Assembly (NCBI GenBank): GCA_023432225.1
Contig: JAEYUW010000042.1
Span: 1 to 63,242 of the forward strand
Direction of reading: 5' to 3'
DNA length: 63,242 bases
Origin: Verrucomicrobiota bacterium
GTDB lineage: Bacteria; Verrucomicrobiota; Verrucomicrobiia; Opitutales; Opitutaceae
Shown here piece after piece: positions 41,944 through 50,843 of this stretch. Numbering within the stretch: the stretch's first letter is position 1; each line of letters begins with the position of its first letter. The translations under genes were made by a program, and so were the position numbers. The notes under the pieces were generated by a model. That model had not been told where the DNA came from, did not search any database, and saw only the letters and a program-made list of their open reading frames with translations.

Positions 41944-42486
41944 ATGCGTTTCCTCACCGTTCTTCTCACCAGTCTCTCCCTCGCGCTCGCGGCCGCCGCG
42001 CAAACTCCCCCGGTGCCCGCCAAACAGGACCCGGCTCTGCTCGCCGAACTGAACGCGCACATCTGGACTCCATTTCACGAAGCCTACCGCGACGGTGAAG
42101 CGGAAAAATATATCGCGCTGCACCGGCCCGAATTCATCCGCGGCGAAGGCTCGCGCAAAGTCGTCCGCACGCTCGACGAATACGCCACCGGCGTGCGCCG
42201 CTCCTTCGCGATCTGGAAGGAACGCGGCCTGAAGATCGATCTGCAGTTCCGCTTTCTCGAACGAATCGTCAAAGGCGCGCAGGCCTCCGAACGCGGCATC
42301 TATCGATTCACGCTCACCGGGCCCGACGGCAAAGCGCAGAGCTTCTACGGACAATTCCACACCTTCTCGCGCAAGGTCGAAGGCCGCTGGCAGTTCGTCG
42401 TCGACTACGATTCGGACGAGGGCGGCACGATCGACGCGGCGAAATACGAGGCCGCAGCCGCCGTCGACGATTTCAGCCGCTTCTGA
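41944..42486 (+). CDS. Exported NTF2-like protein
   Basis: A 180-aa protein with a signal peptide (to about residue 20). The mature part has an acidic helix followed by FHEAYRDGEAEKYIALHRPE and VGRWQFVVDYD-like strands, similar to the NTF2/SnoaL fold. A C-terminal tail of about 25 residues extends beyond the fold. It resembles the gene at 29272 in type but not closely in sequence. Confidence 0.6.
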   Translation: MRFLTVLLTSLSLALAAAAQTPPVPAKQDPALLAELNAHIWTPFHEAYRDGEAEKYIALHRPEFIRGEGSRKVVRTLDEYATGVRRSFAIWKERGLKIDLQFRFLERIVKGAQASERGIYRFTLTGPDGKAQSFYGQFHTFSRKVEGRWQFVVDYDSDEGGTIDAAKYEAAAAVDDFSRF

Positions 42487-42739
42487 CGCCGCGCGGCGCG
42501 CAAGCGCGATGCACGGTCAGGCTCGGGCCGAGTCCGCCGCCGCCGGGTGCGCGGAGCCCCGGCAACTTCCGGGTCGCTTCAGCCAAGGTTTGCGCAGGGG
42601 TGGGCCTTGACCCGACGATGAAACCTCGCACTCTCTGGCTCGCGCCCGAGACGCTTACCGGGACCGTGCGAAAGAACGCGACCCCGGCGGACCAAGCGCC
42701 CCGTCATCGACGCAAGAGCTTCAACCCCGCTTGCCCCCC

Positions 42740-42979
42740 ATGACTTGGAAAATCGAGATCACGGAACCACACAGCGGTGAACTCGGAGAGGCCATCGAGC
42801 ACGCCGATCACGAGTTCGCCATGGAAGAATACTCCTACGAAAAGGGAACGGTGCTCGAGGTGTTCGTCCACGTCGCCGATCACGGCCCGTGGCACATCTT
42901 CACTGACCTGGACTCCGGCCATCGCTTCAAGATTCCGCCGGAGCGGTATCGCAAAGTCGCCGAGGTCGCGCCCGCCTGA
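42740..42979 (+). CDS. Small hypothetical protein, 79 aa
   Basis: A soluble protein beginning MTWKIEITEPHSGELGEAIE and ending HRFKIPPERYRKVAEV. The alternating strands and short helix suggest a compact alpha/beta fold. No family is recognised. The start is chosen at the Met following TTGCCCCCC, where ribosome-site complementarity is weak. Confidence 0.5.
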   Translation: MTWKIEITEPHSGELGEAIEHADHEFAMEEYSYEKGTVLEVFVHVADHGPWHIFTDLDSGHRFKIPPERYRKVAEVAPA

Positions 42980-43336
42980 GCGGAACGCCTCGTTAAGTTT
43001 ACCACTCTGCCGCCACCGTCGCCGCGCTCACGCGCGGATGCGGTGGCGGTCGTGTTTGGGACGGACTCGCTGCGCGGCAGCCGACCACCGAAGCGGCCCG
43101 GGGCGTCTCAACCGCCGAACTATTTAAGTTCACGCAAAAACAGAGGCGCGTTGCGTCGGTGGTAGGGCGGAGCGGCCCGCTCCGCCGCGAGCGCGTTACC
43201 ATCCCGTCGGCGCACCGGGCCGGTGCGCCCTACCCGTCAGCCTGTTAGGCAAAGTCAACTACAAGCGGGTCGCCGCTGCCCTTGCGGCGACCGGCGTCGG
43301 TCGGGACGCCGACGCCCACCTGACGCGTGATGCGCG
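42980..43336. other. Gene-free interval with a palindromic repeat
   Basis: No gene seen. It holds the element at 43162-43233 and the converging gene ends on both sides. Confidence 0.5.
43162..43233. repeat. GTAGGGCG-type palindromic repeat, copy 3
   Basis: The left arm GTAGGGCGGAGCGGCCCGC and right arm GGGCCGGTGCGCCCTAC form a long imperfect hairpin. The flanks TTGCGTCGGTG and GTCAGCCTGTTAGGCAAA match those of the 36128 copy, so a unit of well over 100 nt was duplicated. Confidence 0.75.
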
Positions 43337-44902
43337 TTAGTCGCCGAACTTGATGCCTTGCGCGAGCGGGAGCGCGTTCGAGTAGTTCACCGTCACGGTC
43401 TGGCGGCGCATGTAGGCTTTCCAGCTATCGCTGCCGCTCTCGCGGCCGCCGCCGGTTTCCTTCTCGCCGCCGAACGCGCCGCCAATCTCCGCACCGCTCG
43501 TGCCGATGTTGACGTTGGCGATGCCACAATCGCTGCCGCGCGCGGAGAGAAACTCTTCCGCCTCGCGCAGATCAGTCGTGAAGATCGCCGAGCTCAGGCC
43601 CTGCGGCACGCCGTTCTGCAGCTCGATCGCCTCCGCGAGCGTGCGGTAGCTCATGACGTAGAGAATCGGCGCAAAGGTCTCGTGCTGCACCACCGGCCAG
43701 TCGTTCTTCGCCTCGATGATGCAGGGCGTGACGTAGTTGCCGCCCGGAAAGTCTTTGCCCGTAAGCCGCACGCCGCCGCACAGCAGCTTGCCGCCCGCCT
43801 TCTTGGCTTCGGCGATCGAGGTCATCATGCCTTGCACCGCGAGCGCATCGATCAACGGCCCGACCAGCGTGCCGGACTTGAGCGGGCTGCCGATGGGCAA
43901 CGATTCGTAAGCGGAAACGAGAGAGGCGACGAACTCGTCCTTGATCGACTCGTGGACGATAATGCGGCGCGTCGTCGTGCAACGCTGGCCGGCCGTGCCG
44001 ACCGCGCCGAAGAGGATGGCGCGCTTCGCGAGCTTCAGGTCGGCGGACGGCGCGACGATGATCGCGTTGTTGCCGCCGAGTTCGAGGATCGTGCGACCGA
44101 AACGCTTCGCCACGACCTCGCCGACGCGCTTGCCCATGCGCGTGGAACCGGTCGCGGAGACCAGCGGCACGCGGCGGTCGTTCGTCATGAATTCGCCGAT
44201 GGTCGGACCATCACCGATCACGAGCGAGAAAATCGCCGGATCGATGCCGTTGGCGCGGCAAACCTTTTCCGCGATCTTTATACACGCGATGGCGGTGAGC
44301 GGGGTTTTCTCGGACGGTTTCCAGAGCGTCGCGTCGCCGCACGCAGCCGCGAGCGCGCTGTTCCAGCACCAGACGGCGACGGGAAAGTTGAAGGCGGAAA
44401 TGATGCCCACGACGCCGAACGGGTGCCACGTCTCGCGCATGTGGTGGCCGGGGCGCTCCGAGGCGATCGTCAGACCGAAGAGCTGACGCGAGAGGCCGAC
44501 GGCGTAGTCGCAGATGTCGATCATCTCCTGCACCTCTCCCTCGCCTTCGGCGAGAATCTTGCCGGCTTCGAGCGAGACAAGGCGACCGAGCTCGGGCTTC
44601 AGCTCGCGCAACGCGTTGCCGTATTGGCGGACGATTTCGCCGCGCTTCGGCGCCGGCAGATCGCGCCACGAGAGGAAAGCTTTCTGCGCCGCGGCGACGG
44701 CGCGATCGTAGTCGCCCGGCGTCGCCTGCTTCACGCGACCAATGAGCGAGCCGTCGATCGGCGAGCGCTTCTCGAGGATTTCACCCGCGCCGCCCCACTC
44801 GCCCCAGAACGCGCCGGGATTGGCGCCCTTGGCGGAGAGCCCGAGTTTCGGGAAGATGGCTTTGACGGTGGCGGAGACGGTGGGTGCAGAAGCGGTGGCC
44901 AT
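43337..44902 (-). CDS. ALDH7-type aldehyde dehydrogenase (alpha-aminoadipic semialdehyde dehydrogenase)
   Basis: A 521-aa cytoplasmic enzyme that oxidises an aldehyde to an acid with NAD(P). The catalytic Cys308 is in GTAGQRCTTTRR, and Glu274 is in LELGGNNAI, with the correct 34-residue spacing. The features ETWHPFGVVGIISAFNFPVA, VSATGSTRMG and ETGGGRESGSDSWKAYMRR match the ALDH7/piperideine-6-carboxylate dehydrogenase group. Directly upstream on the same strand is a saccharopine dehydrogenase gene, so both likely act in lysine degradation via saccharopine. They are separated by 128 nt holding a CACAGAG repeat. Confidence 0.85.
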   Translation of the reverse strand: MATASAPTVSATVKAIFPKLGLSAKGANPGAFWGEWGGAGEILEKRSPIDGSLIGRVKQATPGDYDRAVAAAQKAFLSWRDLPAPKRGEIVRQYGNALRELKPELGRLVSLEAGKILAEGEGEVQEMIDICDYAVGLSRQLFGLTIASERPGHHMRETWHPFGVVGIISAFNFPVAVWCWNSALAAACGDATLWKPSEKTPLTAIACIKIAEKVCRANGIDPAIFSLVIGDGPTIGEFMTNDRRVPLVSATGSTRMGKRVGEVVAKRFGRTILELGGNNAIIVAPSADLKLAKRAILFGAVGTAGQRCTTTRRIIVHESIKDEFVASLVSAYESLPIGSPLKSGTLVGPLIDALAVQGMMTSIAEAKKAGGKLLCGGVRLTGKDFPGGNYVTPCIIEAKNDWPVVQHETFAPILYVMSYRTLAEAIELQNGVPQGLSSAIFTTDLREAEEFLSARGSDCGIANVNIGTSGAEIGGAFGGEKETGGGRESGSDSWKAYMRRQTVTVNYSNALPLAQGIKFGD

Positions 44903-44928
44903 GAGAAATGAGAGAGTTCAGTTTTTAG

Positions 44929-45019
44929 TCACAGAGGAAAACCAGAGAAACACAGAGTGCACAGAGCTCGGAAAAGGAAACTCTGTGACCTCTGTGTCTC
45001 CTCTTTCTGCCTCTGTGTC
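44929..45019. repeat. CACAGAG inverted-repeat element 2
   Basis: The left arm TCACAGAGGAAAACCAGAGA with AACACAGAGTGCACAGAG and the right arm CTCTGTGACCTCTGTGTCTC form an inverted repeat in the spacer of the lysine-catabolism pair. It belongs to the same family as 9432-9538 and 10986-11149. Confidence 0.75.
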
Positions 45020-45030
45020 GGATCGAAAGG

Positions 45031-46104
45031 CTATTTTCCGTAGACCTTGCCGCCCCACTGGGTGGCGAGGAAATCTTTCAGCGAAACAGATTCCTGTTTC
45101 ACGAAGCCGGGGCCGAGCTTCTTCTTCGCAAACAATTCGAGCACGCCGACGATGCCGGCCGCCGTCGTGAGCTGGATGGCGTTGAGCTTCCGGCCCTGCA
45201 CGACGTCGCCGTAGAGCTTCTTGATGAAGCTGCGCTGTTTCAACCCGCCGTGCGCGTCGCGGCCGATCACGTTCACGTAGAAGACCACGACGTCGTTCTC
45301 GGTCTGCGGCACCTCCTGGTCGAAGATTTGCGTCACCAGCTCCTGCCGCGGGGCGAGGTTCAGGTCGTGCAGGAGGAACTTCATCAGGTCGCGATGGCCC
45401 GGATAGCGCATCGTCTTGTAATTCAGTTCCTGCACCTTGCCGGCGAAGGTCTCGCACATCGTCGCGACGCCGCCGGAGGTGTTGAACGCCTCGTATTCCG
45501 TGCCGTCGATCGTGATGCGCTCCACGCCATCGAGCGGCATCGTCGTCACGTGCTTGCCGCCGAAGAGCGCTTCGCCGACCTGGCAGTATTCGTTGATCAG
45601 GCCCGCGGTGCTCCAGCTGAGGTAATATTTCATCTGGTTGCTCGCGTCGCCCGGCAGCGCGCCGACGCGCATCTCGCAGAGGCGCACCTGGTCGAGCGAC
45701 GAGGCGAGCGAGCCGCCCACGATGTTGATCGCGCCGGGCGCGAGGCCACATTGCGGCATGAAGGTCGCCTTGGATTTCGCGGCGAGTTCGCGGATGAAGG
45801 CCGTCGTCTCGACGTCCTCGGTCAGGTCGAAATAACTTACGCCCGCCTGCGCGCACGTCGAGGCGATCGTCTTGTTCAGGAAATACGGCGCGGCGCTCAC
45901 GACGGCATCGACGCCTTTCACGAAGGCGGCGAGCTGGCCATCGGCCTTCACGTCGACGTGCTTGAATTTCGATTTCTTGAGTCCCTTCAGGTCGATGTTC
46001 TCGCGCGCATCGGCGAGGACGATGCCGGAGCAGAACTTGCAGGATTCAAGGAGCGTGGCGATGGTGGCGCCGACTTTGCCGGCACCGACAATTCCGATCT
46101 TCAT
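45031..46104 (-). CDS. Saccharopine dehydrogenase family protein
   Basis: A 357-aa cytoplasmic enzyme. The N-terminal Rossmann GxGxxG is KIGIVGAGKVGATIA (residues 2-16). The middle has DAVVSAAPYFLNKTIA and YFDLTEDVE, and GLAPGAINIVGG is the SDH signature. It should convert saccharopine to alpha-aminoadipic semialdehyde plus glutamate (or the reverse). Together with the ALDH7-type gene downstream it forms the second half of the saccharopine route of lysine breakdown. No lysine-ketoglutarate reductase domain is fused and none is in the window. The start at 46104 places the Rossmann motif at the N-terminus. Confidence 0.85.
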   Translation of the reverse strand: MKIGIVGAGKVGATIATLLESCKFCSGIVLADARENIDLKGLKKSKFKHVDVKADGQLAAFVKGVDAVVSAAPYFLNKTIASTCAQAGVSYFDLTEDVETTAFIRELAAKSKATFMPQCGLAPGAINIVGGSLASSLDQVRLCEMRVGALPGDASNQMKYYLSWSTAGLINEYCQVGEALFGGKHVTTMPLDGVERITIDGTEYEAFNTSGGVATMCETFAGKVQELNYKTMRYPGHRDLMKFLLHDLNLAPRQELVTQIFDQEVPQTENDVVVFYVNVIGRDAHGGLKQRSFIKKLYGDVVQGRKLNAIQLTTAAGIVGVLELFAKKKLGPGFVKQESVSLKDFLATQWGGKVYGK

Positions 46105-46322
46105 TGCGTGTGATGAGGATAAACTCGGTCGCAACGCGCGGGGGCGCGCCGGGCGGAGTTCGGGGGTTCGTGTTGCGCGGAGTTAACGTCCCGTCCGCGT
46201 CATATCCAAGCCGTTTCGCCTTCGCCTTTCGGTCATTAAGGCGCGTGAGGACGTGTTAAGACAGATTTGTCCCGGCGCGTTCTCGCCAACACCCGCGCGC
46301 TCGTCTACGACTCGCGACCTTC

Positions 46323-49300
46323 ATGAGCGCTGGAGTCTCCGCACCGCAAATCGATCTGACCGCCCTCGCCTCGCGCCTGCATGGCGAACTGCATCACGAC
46401 CACCTGATGCGCGCCCTCTACGCGACCGACGCCTCCGAATACCAGGAGATGCCGCTCGCCGTCGCCTTCCCGCGCGACGAGCACGACGTCGGCGAACTCG
46501 TCCGCTTCGCGCACGAGCACGGCGTCGCGCTGATTCCGCGCGCCGCGGGCACCTCGCTCGCCGGCCAGGTCGTGGGCAACGGCATCGTCGTCGACGCCGG
46601 CCGCCACATGAACGCGCTCCTCGCCACCGACGTCGACCGCCGCCGCGCCCGCGTGCAGCCGGGCATCGTGCGCAACAACCTCAACGTCGCGCTCGCACCG
46701 CACAAACTCCTCTTCCCGCCCGAAACCGCCACCGCCAACCGCGCCATGGTCGGCGGCATGGTCGGCAACAATTCCTGCGGCGCCAACTCGATCGTCTACG
46801 GCACCACACGCGAACACCTCATCTCCGCGCGCGGCTTCCTCGCCGACGGCTCGCTCGTCACCTTCGGCCCGCTCACGCGCGCCGAGTTCGACGCGAAGTG
46901 CGCCGGCCCCGAAACCTCGCTCGAGGCGAAAATCTACCGCACGGTCCGCGACATCCTGAGCGACGGCAAAAATCGCCAGCTCATCCGCGACAATTATCCG
47001 AAGCCCACCGTCACGCGCCGCAACACCGGCTACGCGCTCGACCGGCTGATGGATTGCAACGCCTTCGATCCGGCGTCCGACAAGCCCTTCAATCTCTGCC
47101 AACTCATCGCCGGCTCCGAGGGCACGCTGTTTTTCGGCACCGAGTTCGAACTCAACCTCGAACCGATTCCGCCCGCCGGCGCGCTGCTCTGCGCGCATTT
47201 CAAGACGATCGACGAGTCGCTGCGCGCGACCTTGATCGCGATGCGGCACAAGCCGTTCGGCTGCGAACTCATCGACCGCCACATCCTCGAGTGCACGAAG
47301 GTCAACCTCGAGCAGGCCAAGAACCGTTTCTTCGTGGATGGCGATCCCGGCGCCGTGCTCGTGATCGAGTTCCGCCACGCCGACCGCGCCTTCGTCGAAG
47401 CCGAGTTCGCCGCGATCGAGGCGGAGTGCCGCGCCGCGGGCTTCGGCTACGCGTTCCCGCGCGTCTGGGGCGCCGACGTGAACCGCGTCTGGGACCTGCG
47501 CCGCGCCGGCCAGGGCATCATGAACAACGTCGAGGGCGACGCGAAGCCGCGCGAGGTCGTCGAAGACACCGCCGTCGCCGTCGAGGACTTGCCGGCCTAC
47601 ATCGCGGAGTTCGATGCGATGCTGAAATCGAAATACGGCGTCAGCACCGTCTACTACGCGCACGCCGGAGCCGGCGAGTTGCACACGCGTCCGCTCTTCG
47701 ATCTGAAAACGCCGGAAGGCCTGAAAATGTTCCGCGGCATCGCGACCGACGTCGCGATCCTCGTGAAGAAATACCGCGGCTCCCTCTCCGGCGAACACGG
47801 CGATGGCCGCCTGCGCGGCGAGTTCATCCAGTTCATGGTCGGCGACGAATGCTACGCGATGATGCGCCGCATCAAGGAGACGTTCGACCCGCAGGGCATT
47901 TTCAATCCGGGCAAGATCATCGACACGCCGCCGATGGACAGCTCGCTGCGCCACTCGCCCGATCACAAGGAGCCGAAATACGACACCTTCTTCGACTTCG
48001 CCTCCTCGCAAGGCGTCGTCGGCGCCGCCGAAAAATGCACCGGCGTCGGCGAGTGCCGCAAATCGCACTTCATGGGCGGCACCATGTGCCCGAGCTACAT
48101 GGCGACGCGCAACGAGAAGGACTCCACGCGCGGTCGCGCCAACACGCTCCGCCACGCGCTCTCGCATCCCGAGGATCTCACGAACCCGTGGGACAGCCCC
48201 GAGATCGCCGAAGTCATGGACCTCTGCCTCTCGTGCAAAGGCTGCAAGGCCGAGTGTCCGTCGAATGTCGACATGGCGCGCCTCAAGGCCGAGTGGGCGC
48301 AGCATTACCAGGACGCGCACGGCGTGAAGCTCCGCTCGCGCCTCGTCGCGAACTTCTCGAAGAGCATGCGCCTCGCCTCGCTCTGGCCGTCCGCCTACAA
48401 CTGGGTGTTGCGCCAAGCCCCGATCGCGCTCGCGATCAAGAAATTCGCGCGCTTCCACCCGAAGCGCAGCATGCCCGAGCTCTCGCCGATCACGCTGGCG
48501 AAGTGGCACAAGAAAAACGCGAACCAAACTCCCGCCAGCCATGTAGGGGCGTCGCTTGACGACGCCCGCGAACGCGGACAAACCGCGCCCCTGCCTTCGA
48601 CGAAGCCCGCCTACCCCAACGGTCGCGTCTATCTCTTCTGCGACGAGTTCACGAACTACAACGACGCCGACGTCGGCGCCGCCGCGGTCGAGTTGCTCAA
48701 CCGCCTCGGCTACGAAGTCGTCATCCCGCAACACGTCGACTCCGGCCGCGCGCATTTCTCGAAAGGCCTTGTCCGCGAGGCGCGCGAATTCGCCGTGCGC
48801 AACGTCGAGCTGCTCAAGGACGTCGTTACCGCCGAGACGCCGCTCATCGGCATCGAGCCATCTGCGATCCTCGGATTCCGCGACGAATATCCCGACCTCG
48901 TGCCCGCCGAGCTGAAGCCCGCCGCGAAGGCGCTCGCGAAAAACGCCCTGCTCATCGACGAATTCATCGCCCGCGAAGCCGACGCCGGCCGCATCAAGAA
49001 AACCGCGTTCACCACGCGCGCGCAGACGATCAAGCTCCACGGCCATTGCCACCAGAAGGCGCTCTCGTCGCTCGTGCCCTCGGTGAAGATGCTCGAGCTG
49101 CCCGCGAACTACAAAGTGCAGCTCATCCCCAGCGGTTGCTGCGGTATGGCCGGCTCGTTCGGCTACGAAGAGGAGCACTACGAAGTTTCCCAACAGATCG
49201 GCGAACTCGTGCTCTTCCCCACCGTGCGCAAGACGCCGGAAGACGTCCTCATCGCCGCGCCCGGCACCAGCTGCCGCCACCAGATCAAGGACGGCACCGG

Positions 49301-49349
49301 CCGCAAGGCGCTGCATCCAGTCGTGATCCTGCGCGACGCACTGGCCTGA
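46323..49349 (+). CDS. Large FAD-linked oxidase with 4Fe-4S and CCG domains (YdiJ/D-2-hydroxyacid dehydrogenase type)
   Basis: A 1008-aa protein. An FAD-binding_4 domain (VALIPRAAGTSLAGQVVGNG to MVGGMVGNNSCGANS) comes first, then a C-terminal oxidase domain with a GGGxGxxHR-like region. Fe-S ligands follow in CTGVGECRKS and CLSCKGCKAECPS (about residues 565-650), and finally a CCG-type domain with HGHCHQKALSSL and SGCCGMAGSFGYE (about 900-950). This order matches YdiJ-like D-2-hydroxyacid dehydrogenases that pass electrons to the quinone pool. A REP-like palindrome (48543-48595) is inserted in frame between the Fe-S and CCG parts. It reads divergently from the saccharopine dehydrogenase gene. 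Confidence 0.9.
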   Translation: MSAGVSAPQIDLTALASRLHGELHHDHLMRALYATDASEYQEMPLAVAFPRDEHDVGELVRFAHEHGVALIPRAAGTSLAGQVVGNGIVVDAGRHMNALLATDVDRRRARVQPGIVRNNLNVALAPHKLLFPPETATANRAMVGGMVGNNSCGANSIVYGTTREHLISARGFLADGSLVTFGPLTRAEFDAKCAGPETSLEAKIYRTVRDILSDGKNRQLIRDNYPKPTVTRRNTGYALDRLMDCNAFDPASDKPFNLCQLIAGSEGTLFFGTEFELNLEPIPPAGALLCAHFKTIDESLRATLIAMRHKPFGCELIDRHILECTKVNLEQAKNRFFVDGDPGAVLVIEFRHADRAFVEAEFAAIEAECRAAGFGYAFPRVWGADVNRVWDLRRAGQGIMNNVEGDAKPREVVEDTAVAVEDLPAYIAEFDAMLKSKYGVSTVYYAHAGAGELHTRPLFDLKTPEGLKMFRGIATDVAILVKKYRGSLSGEHGDGRLRGEFIQFMVGDECYAMMRRIKETFDPQGIFNPGKIIDTPPMDSSLRHSPDHKEPKYDTFFDFASSQGVVGAAEKCTGVGECRKSHFMGGTMCPSYMATRNEKDSTRGRANTLRHALSHPEDLTNPWDSPEIAEVMDLCLSCKGCKAECPSNVDMARLKAEWAQHYQDAHGVKLRSRLVANFSKSMRLASLWPSAYNWVLRQAPIALAIKKFARFHPKRSMPELSPITLAKWHKKNANQTPASHVGASLDDARERGQTAPLPSTKPAYPNGRVYLFCDEFTNYNDADVGAAAVELLNRLGYEVVIPQHVDSGRAHFSKGLVREAREFAVRNVELLKDVVTAETPLIGIEPSAILGFRDEYPDLVPAELKPAAKALAKNALLIDEFIAREADAGRIKKTAFTTRAQTIKLHGHCHQKALSSLVPSVKMLELPANYKVQLIPSGCCGMAGSFGYEEEHYEVSQQIGELVLFPTVRKTPEDVLIAAPGTSCRHQIKDGTGRKALHPVVILRDALA
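48543..48595. repeat. REP-like palindrome inside the oxidase coding sequence
   Basis: A hairpin with GGGCGTCG/CGACGCCC and an outer GGGGCG/CGCCCC arm begins exactly at a codon and stays in frame, adding about 18 residues (VGASLDDARERGQTAPLP) to a linker of the oxidase. It has the GTAGGGGCG type of start seen after nrdA. Confidence 0.75.
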
Positions 49350-49378
49350 AGATCGCATCTGCCTTCTGCTCTAATGGA

Positions 49379-49446
49379 GGCGGGGCCATCAGCCCCGCGA
49401 GGCATGCGCGTCGATGGCGAAAACCCGCGGGGCTGATGACCCCGCC
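49379..49446. repeat. Long inverted repeat after the oxidase
   Basis: The left arm GGCGGGGCCATCAGCCCCGC (49379-49398) pairs with GCGGGGCTGATGACCCCGCC around a 27-nt loop. There is no T-tract. Confidence 0.75.
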
Positions 49447-49547
49447 ACCACTGCATCGCGTCATCCACCCTTCCAGCACCGCATGACCGGCGGCGTGACT
49501 TTGGTCATATTCCCCGCCAGCGTGCTCTCTGCTATTCTTCACGCCTC

Positions 49548-50735
49548 ATGAGCCTTGCGCTGCCCAAAGCCACCCGCGAACACCGCACCGAATACTACGG
49601 CGCGTTCGCCTTCGGCAGCGTGATCCTCACCTGCTTCCTCTCATTCGTGACGGTGCGCCGCCTCGACGCCTCGATGGCGCAAGTCGCGCTGACCTTCGCC
49701 TTGGGCGCGATCTACGCCGTGCTCGGCGTGCTCGGCGACGGACTCTCGTGCCGCATCGGACGACACGGAAAAATCATCAACTACCTCGCGATGTGCGTCG
49801 TCGTCGTCGCGATGCTTTTCGTCAGTCCCATCCGCGGCTTCTTCGGCATCATCGTGTTGCCGCTGGTGAGCCAGGCCATCTTCGACTTCAACTGGAAGGC
49901 GGCGACCCTCGCCGGGGCCGCGCTCTTCGCCGCGAGCGTCTCGGTATTCGGCTACTACTACGGCCCGCGCGCCGTGCCCGAGGCGGTCATGAGCTACACG
50001 GCGGCGTTCGCGTTCACCGCGGTGTTCACGATCATTACGCGCAAGGCTCTCGCCGCCCGCGAGCGCGAGGAGAAACTCCGCCGCGAGCTCGAGGCCGCCA
50101 ACGCGCAGCTGCGCGCCTACGCCGCCCAGGCCGAGGAACTCGCCACCACGCGCGAACGCAATCGCCTCGCCCGCGAAATCCACGACGGCGTCGGCCACTA
50201 CCTCACCGTAGTCAAAACGCAGCTCGACGTCGCCGCCGCCGTTTGCGCCACCAATCCCGCGCAAGCCAAAACCAACGTCGAAAAAGCCGCCAAGCTCACC
50301 GCCGAAGCGCTCGACGACGTGCGCCGCTCCGTCGGCACGCTCCGCGCCGACACCCAGCGCCCGCCGCTGCCGGAAGCGATCGGCCAACTCGCCGCGCACG
50401 GCGATCCCGTGCCCGCCTACACGGTGGAAGGAACACCGCGCCCGCTGGCGCCCGCCGTTGAACACGCCTTGTTCCGCGCGGCGCAGGAAGGCCTCACCAA
50501 TATCCGCAAGCACGCGCGCGCAACCTCCGCGCTGCTGCGCCTCGATTTTCGCGACGCGCAACGCGTGCACCTCGAACTCTCCGACAACGGCGTCGGCCGA
50601 AACGGCACGGGCACAGCGAGCGGCGGCTTCGGCCTCGTCGGCCTGCGCGAACGCATCGAACTGCTCGGCGGCACCGTCAGCGCCGCCAACCGCCTCGAAG
50701 GCGGCTTCACGCTGCGCGTCGAAGTGCCGGCGTGA
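49548..50735 (+). CDS. Sensor histidine kinase, NarX/DegS type
   Basis: A 395-aa kinase with about six membrane helices in the first 160 residues. A linker coiled coil (REREEKLRRELEAANAQLR) leads to the HisKA_3 box, with His212 in REIHDGVGHYLTVVKTQL. The HATPase region ends in SDNGVGRNG, GGFGLVGLRERIELLGG. It should autophosphorylate in response to a signal sensed in the membrane. The cognate NarL-type regulator is encoded 108 nt downstream. A palindromic element lies between the two genes. Confidence 0.88.
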   Translation: MSLALPKATREHRTEYYGAFAFGSVILTCFLSFVTVRRLDASMAQVALTFALGAIYAVLGVLGDGLSCRIGRHGKIINYLAMCVVVVAMLFVSPIRGFFGIIVLPLVSQAIFDFNWKAATLAGAALFAASVSVFGYYYGPRAVPEAVMSYTAAFAFTAVFTIITRKALAAREREEKLRRELEAANAQLRAYAAQAEELATTRERNRLAREIHDGVGHYLTVVKTQLDVAAAVCATNPAQAKTNVEKAAKLTAEALDDVRRSVGTLRADTQRPPLPEAIGQLAAHGDPVPAYTVEGTPRPLAPAVEHALFRAAQEGLTNIRKHARATSALLRLDFRDAQRVHLELSDNGVGRNGTGTASGGFGLVGLRERIELLGGTVSAANRLEGGFTLRVEVPA

Positions 50736-50760
50736 AACGCCTGCCCGCATTTTCTTTCAC

Positions 50761-50833
50761 TGTAGCGGCGGTCTATGACCGCCGGCCCGGCCAGTGCATC
50801 GCATCCCTTCGGCGGTCATAGACCGCCGCTACA
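50761..50833. repeat. TGTAGCGGCGGTC-type perfect inverted repeat, copy 1
   Basis: A perfect 23-bp inverted repeat (50761-50783 and 50811-50833) with a 27-nt loop. A near-identical copy is at 59571-59643. It lies between the kinase and regulator genes. Confidence 0.9.
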
Positions 50834-50843
50834 GGACTATCCC

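Noticed and set aside
39972..42062. A 696-codon minus-strand frame
   Set aside because: It spans three plus-strand genes (thioredoxin, MFS transporter and start of the NTF2-like gene) and lacks family features.
46305..49358. A 1017-codon minus-strand frame
   Set aside because: It is the exact shadow of the FAD/Fe-S oxidase and has no recognisable motif.
50775..50843. Upstream ATG of the response regulator
   Set aside because: The extra residues come from a perfect palindromic repeat, and the receiver domain starts naturally at the GTG at 50844.
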